64,000 nucleotides of DNA from Pseudomonadota bacterium (GCA_021851325.1 JAJZDZ010000009.1:47410-111409); one strand, 5' to 3'. Shown: positions 9,197-18,123, numbered from the stretch's first letter. The notes: a model not told the origin generated them from the sequence alone. A program made the numbers and translations.

Positions 9197-10321
9197 CTAT
9201 TCGGCGGCGACCATGCTGCTTTCGGTCTGACGGGCGCGGTTGACCACGCGGGCGATTTCGGCACGGCGCGCATCATATTGGCGGGCGATATGATCGTCTT
9301 CGTCCTGCAGCGCTTGCACGTCGGCATCGGCGTAGCCCATCACTCCCATCTTCTCATAACCGTTACGAACCGTTTCCCCCCAAAGGCCGATATCCTTGAC
9401 GATGGGTACGATGCGGCTGAAGAGTGAATTGCGGAAGCGATCCATAAAGCCGCTTTCATACATGGCGGTAGCGCATTCCTCGATCGGAAGATCAAGGTGA
9501 CGCCATAGCTCAATGGCATCGAAGCGATCGCGCATGAGATAGGACGCCTCAAGCAGGAATTGCTCGCGTTCGTCACGTTCTTTCTGGGTCAGTGTGGGAT
9601 AGTAATCCCTGAGAGCGAGGCGGCCGAAGGCGACGTGACGGGATTCATCCTGCATCACGTAGGCATTGACCTGTTTGCACAGTTCATTGGTGGCATGGTC
9701 ACGAATGGTACCGAAACTCGCCAGGGCAAGTCCCTCGATCACCACCTGCATGCCCAAATAGGTCATGTCCCAGCGTGAATCGCGCAAGGTCTGGTCGATC
9801 AGGTCGGCCAGGGGCTTGGTCATGGGATAGACGGCGTCAAATTTCTTGAGCAGAAGCTTATAGGCTTCGACGTGACGGGCTTCATCGATGGTCTGGGTTG
9901 CGGCGTAGAACTTGGAATCCGCATCCGGCACCTGGGTCACGATCTTGGCAGCACAGATCAGTGCGCCCTGTTCACCCTGCATGAACTGTGACAGTTGCCA
10001 GGCCTGGAAGTGCCGCCGGACTTCGCCCTTTTCGTTTTCATTCATGGACTGAAAGCAGGCCGCGGCGTGAATGGGCAGCGATTCATCGGGCATGCCCTGC
10101 GGGTTGATGGGATCGAGTTCCTGGGCCCAGTCGATGCGCGTCTGCGCATCCCACTGCATCTGCTTGCCCTTCTCGTAGAGGCCAATCATTCCGGCTCGAC
10201 CCTCGTCATAGGTCCAGTCGAAACAGGCCTGAAATTCCTGATCGATGGTCCAGTGCGAGCCATCTGTCGCCAGCACGTAATAATCTTTGAACTTGCGTGT
10301 GCCCTGCTCAGTGTTTTGCAT
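9197..10321 (-). CDS. Diiron ferritin-like (R2/AurF-like) oxidase
   Basis: I start at ATG 10321 because GGGAGG stands 6 bases before it. In-frame ATGs at 10348 and 10351 lack such a site. The 374-residue protein carries a complete four-helix diiron set: E117 (GEQGAL), E147/H150 (DEARH), E196 (VIEGLAL) and E226/H229 (DESRH). This pattern is that of R2-like and AurF-like carboxylate-bridged diiron proteins. There is no signal peptide and no catalytic subunit of ribonucleotide reductase nearby. The substrate is unknown. It could be an N- or C-oxygenase, a desaturase or an oxidative-stress protein. The MerR-type regulator lies directly upstream on the same strand, with a dyad between them. Confidence 0.8.
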   Translation of the reverse strand: MQNTEQGTRKFKDYYVLATDGSHWTIDQEFQACFDWTYDEGRAGMIGLYEKGKQMQWDAQTRIDWAQELDPINPQGMPDESLPIHAAACFQSMNENEKGEVRRHFQAWQLSQFMQGEQGALICAAKIVTQVPDADSKFYAATQTIDEARHVEAYKLLLKKFDAVYPMTKPLADLIDQTLRDSRWDMTYLGMQVVIEGLALASFGTIRDHATNELCKQVNAYVMQDESRHVAFGRLALRDYYPTLTQKERDEREQFLLEASYLMRDRFDAIELWRHLDLPIEECATAMYESGFMDRFRNSLFSRIVPIVKDIGLWGETVRNGYEKMGVMGYADADVQALQDEDDHIARQYDARRAEIARVVNRARQTESSMVAAE

Positions 10322-10359
10322 TACCGCCTCCCGTTCGCGCTCTGACATCATGGTCAAAA

Positions 10360-10378
10360 TGCGTAGTTATAGTACGCA
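10360..10378. promoter_or_regulatory. 19-bp inverted repeat, candidate MerR operator
   Basis: TGCGTA (10360-10365) and TACGCA (10373-10378) form a perfect 6-bp inverted repeat around a 7-base AT-rich centre. It lies 39 bases upstream of the chosen start of the diiron gene and just after the MerR gene. MerR-family proteins bind dyads of about this size inside promoters with long spacers. I could not identify convincing -35 and -10 hexamers, so the operator call rests on position and symmetry. Confidence 0.55.
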
Positions 10379-10402
10379 AAATGAACCGCATTGTTTACGC
10401 CG

Positions 10403-11125
10403 TCAAGAGGCCGGTGATGGCGGGGCTGAGGGCTTAAGGGTCCGCTGCGCCACTTCTTCCAGGAGGAAGCGGGTGCGCAACGCGGCAATCAGGGCATTGA
10501 TGATCTCAACGCCGGCCTGGGCCTTTTCGGCGGCATCACCCTGGTCGATCCGCCCTTCGAAGCCGGCAAAAAAGCGGGCGACTTCCTCTGTCGCCATGGG
10601 ACGCAGGGCATCCATGTAAAGTTTGATATATTCCACCGGAAAGGCGCCCGGATCGTAGCCGGCGCGGCGGATATCTCGCCACAGAGCGATGATACGGGCA
10701 TCGAGACGGCTCACAACCGAGGTGCCGTCTTGATCGCGCACGCTGATGGTCCCCAAATCGCACATGTCCCTGACATCCTGCGCGGCCTGTGCGTCCGCGG
10801 CGATCAGCGTCTGCAGCTCAACCGGCGGTTCGTCCACGCCCACTCCGAGGCGGGCCGCGAGCAGCGGCGCCAGTTCGCCAAAGGGATCGGCTGTGGCCGG
10901 AAGAGCCGTCGGATCGCCCCTCAGGATCCGGCGAATAATGTCGAGCGGTAAAAAGCGCTCTTCTTTCAGGCGCCGGATCATCCGCAGCCGCTGGACATGA
11001 ATATCGCTGTAGACCGCAACATTGCGGGCCCGCCGCTGAGGTTCGGGAAGAAGGCCCTCGCGGATGTAAAAGCGTATGGTCTCGCGTCCCACGCCTGTTC
11101 GTTGTTCCAGCTCGTTCATCTTCAT
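10403..11125 (-). CDS. MerR-family transcriptional regulator
   Basis: The 240-residue protein starts at ATG 11125 (GAGGATC upstream), giving MKMNELEQRTGVGRETIRFYI, the winged-helix start of MerR regulators. VYSDIHVQRLRMIRRLKEERFLPLDIIRRIL is the second half of the DNA-binding domain and start of the dimerisation helix, positions about 45-75. The remaining 160 residues form a long effector domain with no Cys cluster typical of metal sensors, so it probably senses an organic ligand or stress. It lies directly upstream of the diiron gene in the same direction, with a dyad in the gap, and most likely controls that gene and itself. Confidence 0.88.
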   Translation of the reverse strand: MKMNELEQRTGVGRETIRFYIREGLLPEPQRRARNVAVYSDIHVQRLRMIRRLKEERFLPLDIIRRILRGDPTALPATADPFGELAPLLAARLGVGVDEPPVELQTLIAADAQAAQDVRDMCDLGTISVRDQDGTSVVSRLDARIIALWRDIRRAGYDPGAFPVEYIKLYMDALRPMATEEVARFFAGFEGRIDQGDAAEKAQAGVEIINALIAALRTRFLLEEVAQRTLKPSAPPSPAS

Positions 11126-11508
11126 CGCGGATCCTCGCGCCTCGGTCCATTTTACGGGCCACCCAGAAGGCGCGTTGTCTTCCCGTGTGGGCAAGCCTGC
11201 CATGCGCCTGACGGCGGCAAAAGCCGGACTGGCCACCCCCGCGATTTTAACCCCAGATAAAGAGGGCAGCAGGGCGCGATCGCGCAGGCTCCTTCTATGC
11301 CCGAGCTCCGGGATCCCGATAACACCCTTGCCATTCTCCTTGAGAGGCGCAGCTCGCTGGCCAAAGGCTGTAGGCTGCTATGGCCTTGCAGGAAACCGGA
11401 GCCGCAGCTCTCACGAGCGCGTGATCTGAGGCGAAGACAAGGCTGTCCGCTTGGAGTTGCCCTATCAAGAGGCTAGCGTGCGCGCTGAATTTGACTTCGG
11501 GGGGTACC
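11126..11508. other. Divergent intergenic region
   Basis: About 380 bases separate the MerR gene (leftward) from the large BNR protein gene (rightward) and must hold both promoters. I found no convincing promoter pair, dyad or small gene. Open frames reading into it on either strand have arginine/serine-rich shadow composition. Confidence 0.5.
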
Positions 11509-14500
11509 GTGAGCTCGATTGCGCGCAACGTCCTGACCGCCGCTGCGGTCGTCATGGCCGCGACCACAACCCTGGCGGTCGCTGCGACGCCGACACCGCA
11601 GCTCTATAGCGCCATGCGCTGGCGGCTATTGGGACCGTTCCGCGGTGGCTGGGCGACGTTTGTGACCGGCGTGCCGCAACAGCCGAACACATTTTATTTT
11701 GGTGGCGCCGGTGGCGGGGTGTGGAAGACGGACAATGCCGGGCGTACCTGGAAGCCGGTCTTCAATCACGAACCGGCCGCAGCCATCGGGGCGCTGGCGG
11801 TCGCGCCATCAGATCCGAACATCGTCTATGCCGGAACCGGGCAGGTGACACTGCGCTACGATTCTGGCGCAGGCTATGGTCTGTTCAAGTCAACTGATGG
11901 CGGCAAACACTGGCACTCGGTCGGTCTTAAAAATACTCATCACATCGGCGCAATCTGGATTGATCCCCATAATCCAAACATCGTCATTGTCGGTGCCCAG
12001 GGGCATTTTTTTGCTCCCAGTGCAGCACGCGGAGTGTTTCGTACGACCGATGGCGGGGTTCACTGGACGCGGGTCCTGAAAATCAATGACTGGACCGGGG
12101 TGTCCAGCATCGCGAGCGATCCGCAGGCGCCCAAGGTTCTCTTCGCGGCGGCCTGGCAGGCCCGCCAATATCCCTGGCTCAGCTATTTCACGCCGACCAG
12201 CGGCCCTGGCAGTGCAATCTACAAGTCTGTCGATGGCGGGGTTCACTGGACGCGCCTGAGCGGAGGCGGCTGGCCCACGGGAAATCTGGGGCGGATTTCC
12301 CTCGCCGTGACGCATGTCAAGACCGGCACGCGCATCTATGCGACCGTTTCTTCGCTCAAGTCAGGCGGTCTGTGGCGCTCGGATGACGGTGGCAGCCATT
12401 GGCAGCGCGTCTACGCCAGTCGTGCAATTTCAAACCAGTATGCGAGCCGGATCACGGTCTCCCCCAGAAATCCGGACGTTGTCTATACCGTGGGGCAGTC
12501 CATTCGGCGCTGCGATGACGGTGGCCAGCATTGCACCATCATCAAGGGTGCCCCAGGTGGCGATGATTACCACGATATCTGGATCAATCCGCTGCATCCC
12601 AATGACATCATCACCGGCTCCGATCAGGGCGCCGTCGTCAGCGTTGACCACTGGAAGAGTTGGAGCAGCTGGTACAATCAGCCAACCGCGCAGTTCTATC
12701 ACCTGGCGGCAGACAACCGCTTTCCCTTCTGGATCTATGCTGGACAACAGGATTCCGGAACCGTCGCCATCGCAAGTCGCAGCGACTATGGGCAGATCAC
12801 CTATCGTGACTGGCACCCGGTTGGTGGTGATGAACGCGATTACGACATTCCGGACCAGACCGATCCGAACATCGTATTTGCTTCTGGCCTGGGCGGACGC
12901 GTCACCAAATGGAATGCCGCTACCGGACAGGTTGAGGACGTGACGCCGTGGCCGGAAGAGGACTATGGCAAACGCCCCACCAAGACACGTTATCGCTATC
13001 TGTGGATGACACCCTTGGTTGGTTCAAAGGTGGGTACTCCCTCCCTTTATCTTGGTGCGCAGGTACTCTTCCGCACCAGCGATCGCGGCGCGCACTGGCA
13101 GGTGATCAGTCCGGATCTGACGGGCAAGGTGGCCGGAGCCAAAAACTGCAATGGCAACGTCACCCTTGAGGAAGCCAAGGACTGTGGCTACGGGGTGATT
13201 TCAGCCATCGAGCCTTCGCCGCGTCATGCCCGCGAAATCTGGGTCGGTACCGATGATGGGCTGATCCAGCTGACCCGCGATGGTGGCGCGCATTGGACCA
13301 ATGTCACGCCGCCGCAGGTTCCACTCTGGGGCAAGGTGCGTGAGATCTCGGTCTCGGCGCTGAAGGACGGCGTTGCCTATGCCACCATTGACACGCACCG
13401 TCTCGGGCAGTTCCGGCCGCTTGTCTTGCGCACCCGCGATTACGGGCGTCACTGGACGGAAATTGATCGCGGTCTGCCGGCGGACCATTACACCTCGGTG
13501 GTACGGGCTGATCCGGTGCGCGCCGGTCTGCTTTACGCCGGTACCAATACGGGGGTCTATGTCTCCTTCGACGATGGCGGTCAGTGGCAGCCTCTGCAGC
13601 TCAACCTGCCAACGGCCTGGGTCACGGACCTTCTGGTTCATGATGGAGATCTGGTGGCGGGCACGGAGGGACGCGGAATCTGGATCCTTGATGATCTCAG
13701 TGTGTTGCGCCAGATCCGTAGTCATATGGCGACCAACGCCGTGCACCTGTTTACTCCGGCGCTGGCCTACCGCGTCCACCCCGACAACAATAAGGATACC
13801 CCGCTGCCGCCGGAAACACCCACAGGGCAGAACCCGCCTTCTGGCGCACTCATCGACTACTGGCTGCCGGCTCACACCAAAGGGCCGGTCACCCTTCAGA
13901 TCCGGGATGCCAAAGGCAGGCTCGTGCGCAGCTATTCCAGCGCGGACCTGCAAACCGATCCGCCCGCGAACCGATACTTTGCCAAGGGCTGGATCAAACC
14001 ACCCCAGCAATTGTCGGCGGCAGCGGGCGCGCATCGCTTTGTCTGGAATCTGCGCTACCCCCGTCCCAAGGTGGTGTCCTACAGCTATTCGATCGCAGCT
14101 GTGTGGGGCAGAGGAACGCCAATCGATCCACAAGGCGCCTTTGTTCTTCCTGGAACCTACCAGGTCAGCTTGAGTGCTGACGGTGTAACCCAGACCGTGC
14201 CACTGACCGTCAGGGAAGATCCGCGGGTAGGGGTTTCTGAGGCTGCGCTCAAGGCCGAACTCGCCCTGTCCATGAAGATTGCCACCGCCTCCGCGGAGGC
14301 AACTGGAGATTATAACCAGGAGGCGTATCTCCGCCATCGGCTGGATACGCTTGCGCATGCGAGCTCCAGTCCCGAACTGGTGGCGCTGCGCTCTGCGCTT
14401 GCCAGCACCGGAGTACCGAGTTTTGCCAATGCCGACTCGAAGCTGGTTCGCATCGAGGTTGCTCTCGAATCCGCCGATGCAGCGCCGACAGAGGTACAGG

Positions 14501-14688
14501 AGAAATTTGTCGGAGACGCAATCGTTGAACTCAAGGCCGCCGAGCGTAATTTTGCGGCAGTCCTAAAGGGACCGCTCGCACGGTTCAATGTGGTGCGCCA
14601 GCATCAGGGGCTTGCCCCCGTCATTGTGCCCTCGGCAAGCCAGGCGCCGCGTGCGAAGGCACTTGGCACTGGCGCGGACCTGCCTTGA
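11509..14688 (+). CDS. Large exported BNR/VPS10-type beta-propeller protein
   Basis: The start is GTG 11509, preceded by a GGGGGG run, giving 1,059 residues. An upstream TTG at 11491 is also in frame. An N-terminal signal peptide (SSIARNVLTAAAVVMAATTTLAVAA) indicates export. Ten Asp-box motifs of the S-x-D-x-G-x-x-W type are spread over the first 700 residues, for example STDGGKHW, TTDGGVHW, SVDGGVHW, SDDGGSHW, TRDGGAHW and FDDGGQW. They predict two or more beta-propellers like those of sortilin/VPS10 and xyloglucanase-like proteins. The C-terminal 350 residues look like an Ig-like or FlgD-like region (GAHRFVWNLRYP) and a helical end. No catalytic residues can be assigned, and no transmembrane anchor is seen. 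Confidence 0.85.
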   Translation: MSSIARNVLTAAAVVMAATTTLAVAATPTPQLYSAMRWRLLGPFRGGWATFVTGVPQQPNTFYFGGAGGGVWKTDNAGRTWKPVFNHEPAAAIGALAVAPSDPNIVYAGTGQVTLRYDSGAGYGLFKSTDGGKHWHSVGLKNTHHIGAIWIDPHNPNIVIVGAQGHFFAPSAARGVFRTTDGGVHWTRVLKINDWTGVSSIASDPQAPKVLFAAAWQARQYPWLSYFTPTSGPGSAIYKSVDGGVHWTRLSGGGWPTGNLGRISLAVTHVKTGTRIYATVSSLKSGGLWRSDDGGSHWQRVYASRAISNQYASRITVSPRNPDVVYTVGQSIRRCDDGGQHCTIIKGAPGGDDYHDIWINPLHPNDIITGSDQGAVVSVDHWKSWSSWYNQPTAQFYHLAADNRFPFWIYAGQQDSGTVAIASRSDYGQITYRDWHPVGGDERDYDIPDQTDPNIVFASGLGGRVTKWNAATGQVEDVTPWPEEDYGKRPTKTRYRYLWMTPLVGSKVGTPSLYLGAQVLFRTSDRGAHWQVISPDLTGKVAGAKNCNGNVTLEEAKDCGYGVISAIEPSPRHAREIWVGTDDGLIQLTRDGGAHWTNVTPPQVPLWGKVREISVSALKDGVAYATIDTHRLGQFRPLVLRTRDYGRHWTEIDRGLPADHYTSVVRADPVRAGLLYAGTNTGVYVSFDDGGQWQPLQLNLPTAWVTDLLVHDGDLVAGTEGRGIWILDDLSVLRQIRSHMATNAVHLFTPALAYRVHPDNNKDTPLPPETPTGQNPPSGALIDYWLPAHTKGPVTLQIRDAKGRLVRSYSSADLQTDPPANRYFAKGWIKPPQQLSAAAGAHRFVWNLRYPRPKVVSYSYSIAAVWGRGTPIDPQGAFVLPGTYQVSLSADGVTQTVPLTVREDPRVGVSEAALKAELALSMKIATASAEATGDYNQEAYLRHRLDTLAHASSSPELVALRSALASTGVPSFANADSKLVRIEVALESADAAPTEVQEKFVGDAIVELKAAERNFAAVLKGPLARFNVVRQHQGLAPVIVPSASQAPRAKALGTGADLP

Positions 14689-14705
14689 GCGGAAGTGAAA
14701 GAGCG

Positions 14706-14725
14706 CCCCGGGCCAAGGCCCGGGG
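14706..14725. terminator. Strong GC hairpin between convergent genes
   Basis: CCCCGGGCC (14706-14714), a two-base AA loop and GGCCCGGGG (14717-14725) form a perfect 9-bp stem, 18 bases after the BNR gene stop and before the convergent Nudix gene end. There is no T-run on either side, so it is a hairpin-type stop or processing signal, possibly for both directions. Confidence 0.5.
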
Positions 14726-14797
14726 ACCATCCTCGGCCCGGAGGCGGACGTTAGCGCGAAGGCGTGACGCGAAGGGCTGAAAGGACGCGCGCGTTGC

Positions 14798-15373
14798 TCA
14801 AGGACAGCTCGCGAAGAGTTCCGGGCGCTTCAGCAGCAATGCCTGCAGCAGCGCCAGGGTCTTCAGGTCATCGATCTGACCGTCCTTCAGCCTTTGCGAG
14901 AGACTGGCGAGAGGCAGTTCCAGAACCGTAATGTTTTCGTGTTCGCCTTCCGCACCACCGCCGGCCGTGCGCCGGTCGATCGCACGATATTCGGCAAGAA
15001 AAAGCGAAAAGCGTTCGGTCGTGAATCCTGGTGAAGTCCATACGTCGGCTATGTGCTCCAGGGTCCCGAGCTCCACGCCAGCTTCTTCGAAAGCTTCGCG
15101 TCGGGCGCAGGTTTGCGCCGTCTCGCCTTCGACTTTGCCGGCCACGGTTTCGACCACGCCATCGACGCCGGCGCGATAGAACGCCGGAGCCCGGAATTGC
15201 TGCACGAGCAGGGCGCATTTGCGCTCTGGATCATAGGCAAGAACGGTGGCCGCATCGCCATGATCTTCAATCACCCGCTCGAGCCTGGTGCCGTCAGCCA
15301 GACACACCCGGGCAAGCGACAGCGTCGTCCAGCCGGAATAGATGATTGTGCGCGACTCAATGGTAATACTCAT
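14798..15373 (-). CDS. Nudix hydrolase (ADP-sugar pyrophosphatase type)
   Basis: This 191-residue protein resembles the NudF/NudK/TrgB group that cleaves ADP-ribose or other nucleoside diphosphate sugars: LVQQFRAPAF, then the Nudix box AGKVEGETAQTCARREAFEE at about residues 77-96, then a C-terminal beta-rich part. The catalytic REAFEEAGV core is intact, but the loop before it reads G-x4-E instead of the canonical G-x5-E, one residue short. Its ATG overlaps the stop of the upstream amidohydrolase as ATGA, so the two are translationally coupled. The actual substrate cannot be told. Confidence 0.88.
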   Translation of the reverse strand: MSITIESRTIIYSGWTTLSLARVCLADGTRLERVIEDHGDAATVLAYDPERKCALLVQQFRAPAFYRAGVDGVVETVAGKVEGETAQTCARREAFEEAGVELGTLEHIADVWTSPGFTTERFSLFLAEYRAIDRRTAGGGAEGEHENITVLELPLASLSQRLKDGQIDDLKTLALLQALLLKRPELFASCP

Positions 15374-16605
15374 GAGCTTCCCATGGGACGACGATGAATA
15401 ACGCCGTCCTTGATCACAAGGGTGACGCGGCGCAGCGCACTGATATCACGGGTGGGATCACCGCTGACCGCGATCAGATCAGCGCAGAACCCCGGGGCCA
15501 GCCGTCCCAGACTGCTGTCAGAGCGAAGAATGCGGGCGTTGATCGCTGTGGCGCTCAGCAAAGCCTGATGGGGGCTCATCCCGAGGCGCACCATCCATTC
15601 CAGTTCGCGATAATTGGTGCCGTGGGCAAAGACCCCGACATCACTGCCACAGCCGATGGTGACGCCTTCATCGAGCGCCACACGAAAAGTGAGGGCGAGC
15701 GGACGCATGGCCTCGCTCAAGGCGTCGTCGCTGGTGTGTCCGCCACGATAGCTCGCGATCGCGTCCCGCGCCGTCAGGGTGGGAAGAAAGGCGCAGCCCT
15801 GGCGCGCCATCAGCGCGAAGGTTTTCCGGCTGCCGTCATAGCCGTGTTCGATGCTGTCACATCCGGCCTCAAGGGCGCGGCGGATGGCTTCGTCACTGGT
15901 GGCATGGACAGCGACCGGCCGGTTCAGATCATGGGCGCAGGTGATGGCGGCCCGCAGCTCATGGAGCCCAAAGGTGGGGCGGGTTTCACCGTCCGGACCG
16001 ACGCGATAGTCAGCATAGAGCTTGATCCAGTCTGCGCCATGCGCCGCCTGATGGCGGACTGCCCGGACGATTTCATCACAGCCGCTGACTTCCTCAGCGC
16101 CTTGAGGCAGACAGCAATCGGGCCGGAACAGCCTGCGCGCTGGGCCGTAGCAACCGCTCGCAACGATGGCGCGGCCCGCGACCTTGAGGCGGGGGCCGGG
16201 GATCAGGTCCTCGGCAATCGCGCGCTGGAGCGCAATGTCCGCGTAGCCGGCTCCTTCGGTGCCAAGATCGCGCAGAGCCGTGAAGCCCGAAAGGAGCGTC
16301 GCCTTGGCATGGCGAACCGCACGTATGGTGCGGTAGGCCTCCGCCTCGTTGAGGACCTGCTCGTTCCAGCTGGTTTCGTTGTAGGGATGAAGGAAGAGGT
16401 GGGCATGGGCATCGATGAGGCCCGGCAGCAGCGTCGCCTGGGGCAGGTCGATGATCTCACAGTTTTCTGGGGGCGCGTTGGAGGCACCAATCGCGGTGAT
16501 GCGGCGGCCTTCAATGAGGAGGGCCAAGCCGTCTTGGGCTGGCTTGCCGTCGCCGCACCACATCCGCCCGGGACGGATGAAGATCGGCGTGGCAGCAGTA
16601 CGCAT
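15370..16605 (-). CDS. Amidohydrolase-superfamily metal hydrolase (imidazolonepropionase/prolidase-like)
   Basis: The 411-residue protein has the amidohydrolase barrel signatures: HAHLF after the LLPGLID strand (first two metal His), WIKLYAD (bridging Lys), AVHATSDEA and IEHGYDG (further His), and GCGSDVG (catalytic Asp). An N-terminal and C-terminal beta-sandwich is present (GRRITAIG, ADLIAVSGDP). This pattern matches the Xaa-Pro dipeptidase/imidazolonepropionase-like group rather than a named pathway enzyme. No hut genes are nearby. It forms a two-gene unit with the Nudix hydrolase. Confidence 0.88.
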   Translation of the reverse strand: MRTAATPIFIRPGRMWCGDGKPAQDGLALLIEGRRITAIGASNAPPENCEIIDLPQATLLPGLIDAHAHLFLHPYNETSWNEQVLNEAEAYRTIRAVRHAKATLLSGFTALRDLGTEGAGYADIALQRAIAEDLIPGPRLKVAGRAIVASGCYGPARRLFRPDCCLPQGAEEVSGCDEIVRAVRHQAAHGADWIKLYADYRVGPDGETRPTFGLHELRAAITCAHDLNRPVAVHATSDEAIRRALEAGCDSIEHGYDGSRKTFALMARQGCAFLPTLTARDAIASYRGGHTSDDALSEAMRPLALTFRVALDEGVTIGCGSDVGVFAHGTNYRELEWMVRLGMSPHQALLSATAINARILRSDSSLGRLAPGFCADLIAVSGDPTRDISALRRVTLVIKDGVIHRRPMGSS

Positions 16606-16644
16606 GCAGTGTCTCGTTGGCTCTTTGAATGGCCGTGCTGCGGG

Positions 16645-16677
16645 CCATGCCCGCCGCCAGAGCTGCGGCGGGCATGG
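16645..16677. terminator. 13-bp perfect hairpin after aldehyde dehydrogenase gene
   Basis: CCATGCCCGCCGC (16645-16657) and its exact reverse complement (16665-16677) flank a 7-base loop, 15 bases beyond the stop of the leftward aldehyde dehydrogenase gene and upstream of the amidohydrolase. No U-run follows on the minus strand. It may separate the two transcription units or stabilise the 3' end. Confidence 0.5.
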
Positions 16678-16692
16678 TTAGCTGTCGGCAGC

Positions 16693-18123
16693 TTACGCGG
16701 CCTCGTAGCCCATGATGGCTTTGACCTCGAGGAATTCATGGAAGCCGAATTCACCCCACTCCCGGCCGGTTCCAGACTGCTTGTAACCGCCAAATGGTGC
16801 GTTCAGGTCAACTCCCGCGCCATTGATGTGAACATTGCCGGCGCGGATCTGTGCGGCCACCCGCTGTGCATGGGCGATATCGCCGGACTGCACATAGCTT
16901 GAAAGGCCATAGGCGGTGTCGTTGGCGATGCGCAGTGCATCTTCCTCGTTGTCATAGGGTAGAATGCACAGCACCGGACCAAAGATCTCTTCGCGCGCGA
17001 TGGTCATGTCGTTGGTGACGTTGGCAAACACCGTCGGGCGCACATAATAGCCGCGGTTCAGCCCTTCGGGCCGGCCGGGGCCGCCGCAGACCAAGGTTGC
17101 ACCCTCGGCGATGCCTTTCTGGATGAGGCCCTGAATCTTATTGTACTGCACCTCGCTGACCACCGGACCGAGCTGGGTACCTTCGGCAAAGGGATCGCCG
17201 ACCTTGACCTTTTCAGCAGTGGCCTTGGCGATCGCGGCGGCTTCGTCGTGCTTGTTGCGCGGAACCAGCATGCGGCTGGGGGCGTTGCAGCTCTGACCTG
17301 AGTTGGTGAACATGCTGATGACGCCACCGGAGACGGCCTTGGCCAGATCGGCATCGGGCAGGACGATATTGGGAGATTTTCCGCCCAGTTCCTGGGCTAC
17401 GCGCTTGACCGTATCGGCAGCCGCCTTGGCGACGGCGATACCGGCGCGGGTTGAGCCGGTGAAGCTCATCATGTCGATGCCCGGGTGACGGGACATCGCC
17501 TCACCGACGGTGGGGCCATCACCATTGACGAGATTGAAGACGCCGGCCGGAACACCCGCTTCATGCATGACCTCGGCCAAGAGCATGCCATTGAGGGGGG
17601 CGATTTCCGAAGGCTTCAGCACCATGGTGCAGCCTGCGGCCAGGGCGGGCGCCACCTTGCAGGCGATCTGATTGATCGGCCAGTTCCACGGCGTGATCAT
17701 GCCCACCACGCCCACCGGCTCGTAGGCGATTGCGGTCGAGCCCTTGACGGTCACGAATTCGAACTCGTTCAGTATCTTCATGGCCTGCGTGAAGTGGGCC
17801 ACCCCCATCGCCGCCTGTGCGGCCTTGGAGAGGCCCAAGGGCGCGCCCATTTCACGGCTGATGGTTTCGACGAATTCGCCATAGCGCTTCTGATAGATCT
17901 CGACGATCTTCTGCATCAGCGCGAGACGCTCGGCCTTGCTGGTGCGGGAGAAACTTTCAAAGGCTCGCCGCGCTGCTGCCACCGCCTTGTCGACGTCTGC
18001 GGCAGAGCCCAGGCTGATGCGGGCGAAGGGCTCTTCATGTGCCGGGTCGATGACCTCCAGCGTCCGCGGGGTGACCGGGTCAACCCACTGCCCGTCGATG
18101 TAAAATTTCAGCTTCTCCAACAT
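16693..18123 (-). CDS. NAD(P)-dependent aldehyde dehydrogenase
   Basis: This 476-residue protein is a full-length class I/II-type aldehyde dehydrogenase that oxidises an aldehyde to its acid. It shows the cofactor-binding TPWNWPINQ and KPSEIAPLN, the SFTGSTRAG strand, the general-base region AQELGGKSPNIVL (Glu in QELGGK) and the active-site NSGQSCNAPS with the catalytic Cys. C-terminal PFGGYKQSGTGREWGEFG is the family end. The substrate is not readable. It belongs to the betaine/aromatic-like aldehyde dehydrogenases often found in catabolic clusters. It diverges from the SDR gene across a 90-base gap. Confidence 0.93.
   Translation of the reverse strand: MLEKLKFYIDGQWVDPVTPRTLEVIDPAHEEPFARISLGSAADVDKAVAAARRAFESFSRTSKAERLALMQKIVEIYQKRYGEFVETISREMGAPLGLSKAAQAAMGVAHFTQAMKILNEFEFVTVKGSTAIAYEPVGVVGMITPWNWPINQIACKVAPALAAGCTMVLKPSEIAPLNGMLLAEVMHEAGVPAGVFNLVNGDGPTVGEAMSRHPGIDMMSFTGSTRAGIAVAKAAADTVKRVAQELGGKSPNIVLPDADLAKAVSGGVISMFTNSGQSCNAPSRMLVPRNKHDEAAAIAKATAEKVKVGDPFAEGTQLGPVVSEVQYNKIQGLIQKGIAEGATLVCGGPGRPEGLNRGYYVRPTVFANVTNDMTIAREEIFGPVLCILPYDNEEDALRIANDTAYGLSSYVQSGDIAHAQRVAAQIRAGNVHINGAGVDLNAPFGGYKQSGTGREWGEFGFHEFLEVKAIMGYEAA

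Noticed and set aside
13201..14358. Leftward open frame of 385 codons inside the BNR protein gene
   Set aside because: Antisense to a protein with strong motif evidence. No start signal or domain.
15394..16902. Rightward open frame of 502 codons opposite the amidohydrolase gene
   Set aside because: It is antisense to the amidohydrolase, with no ribosome site, no recognisable domain and composition expected from the opposite strand of a GC-rich gene. It also runs into the aldehyde dehydrogenase end.
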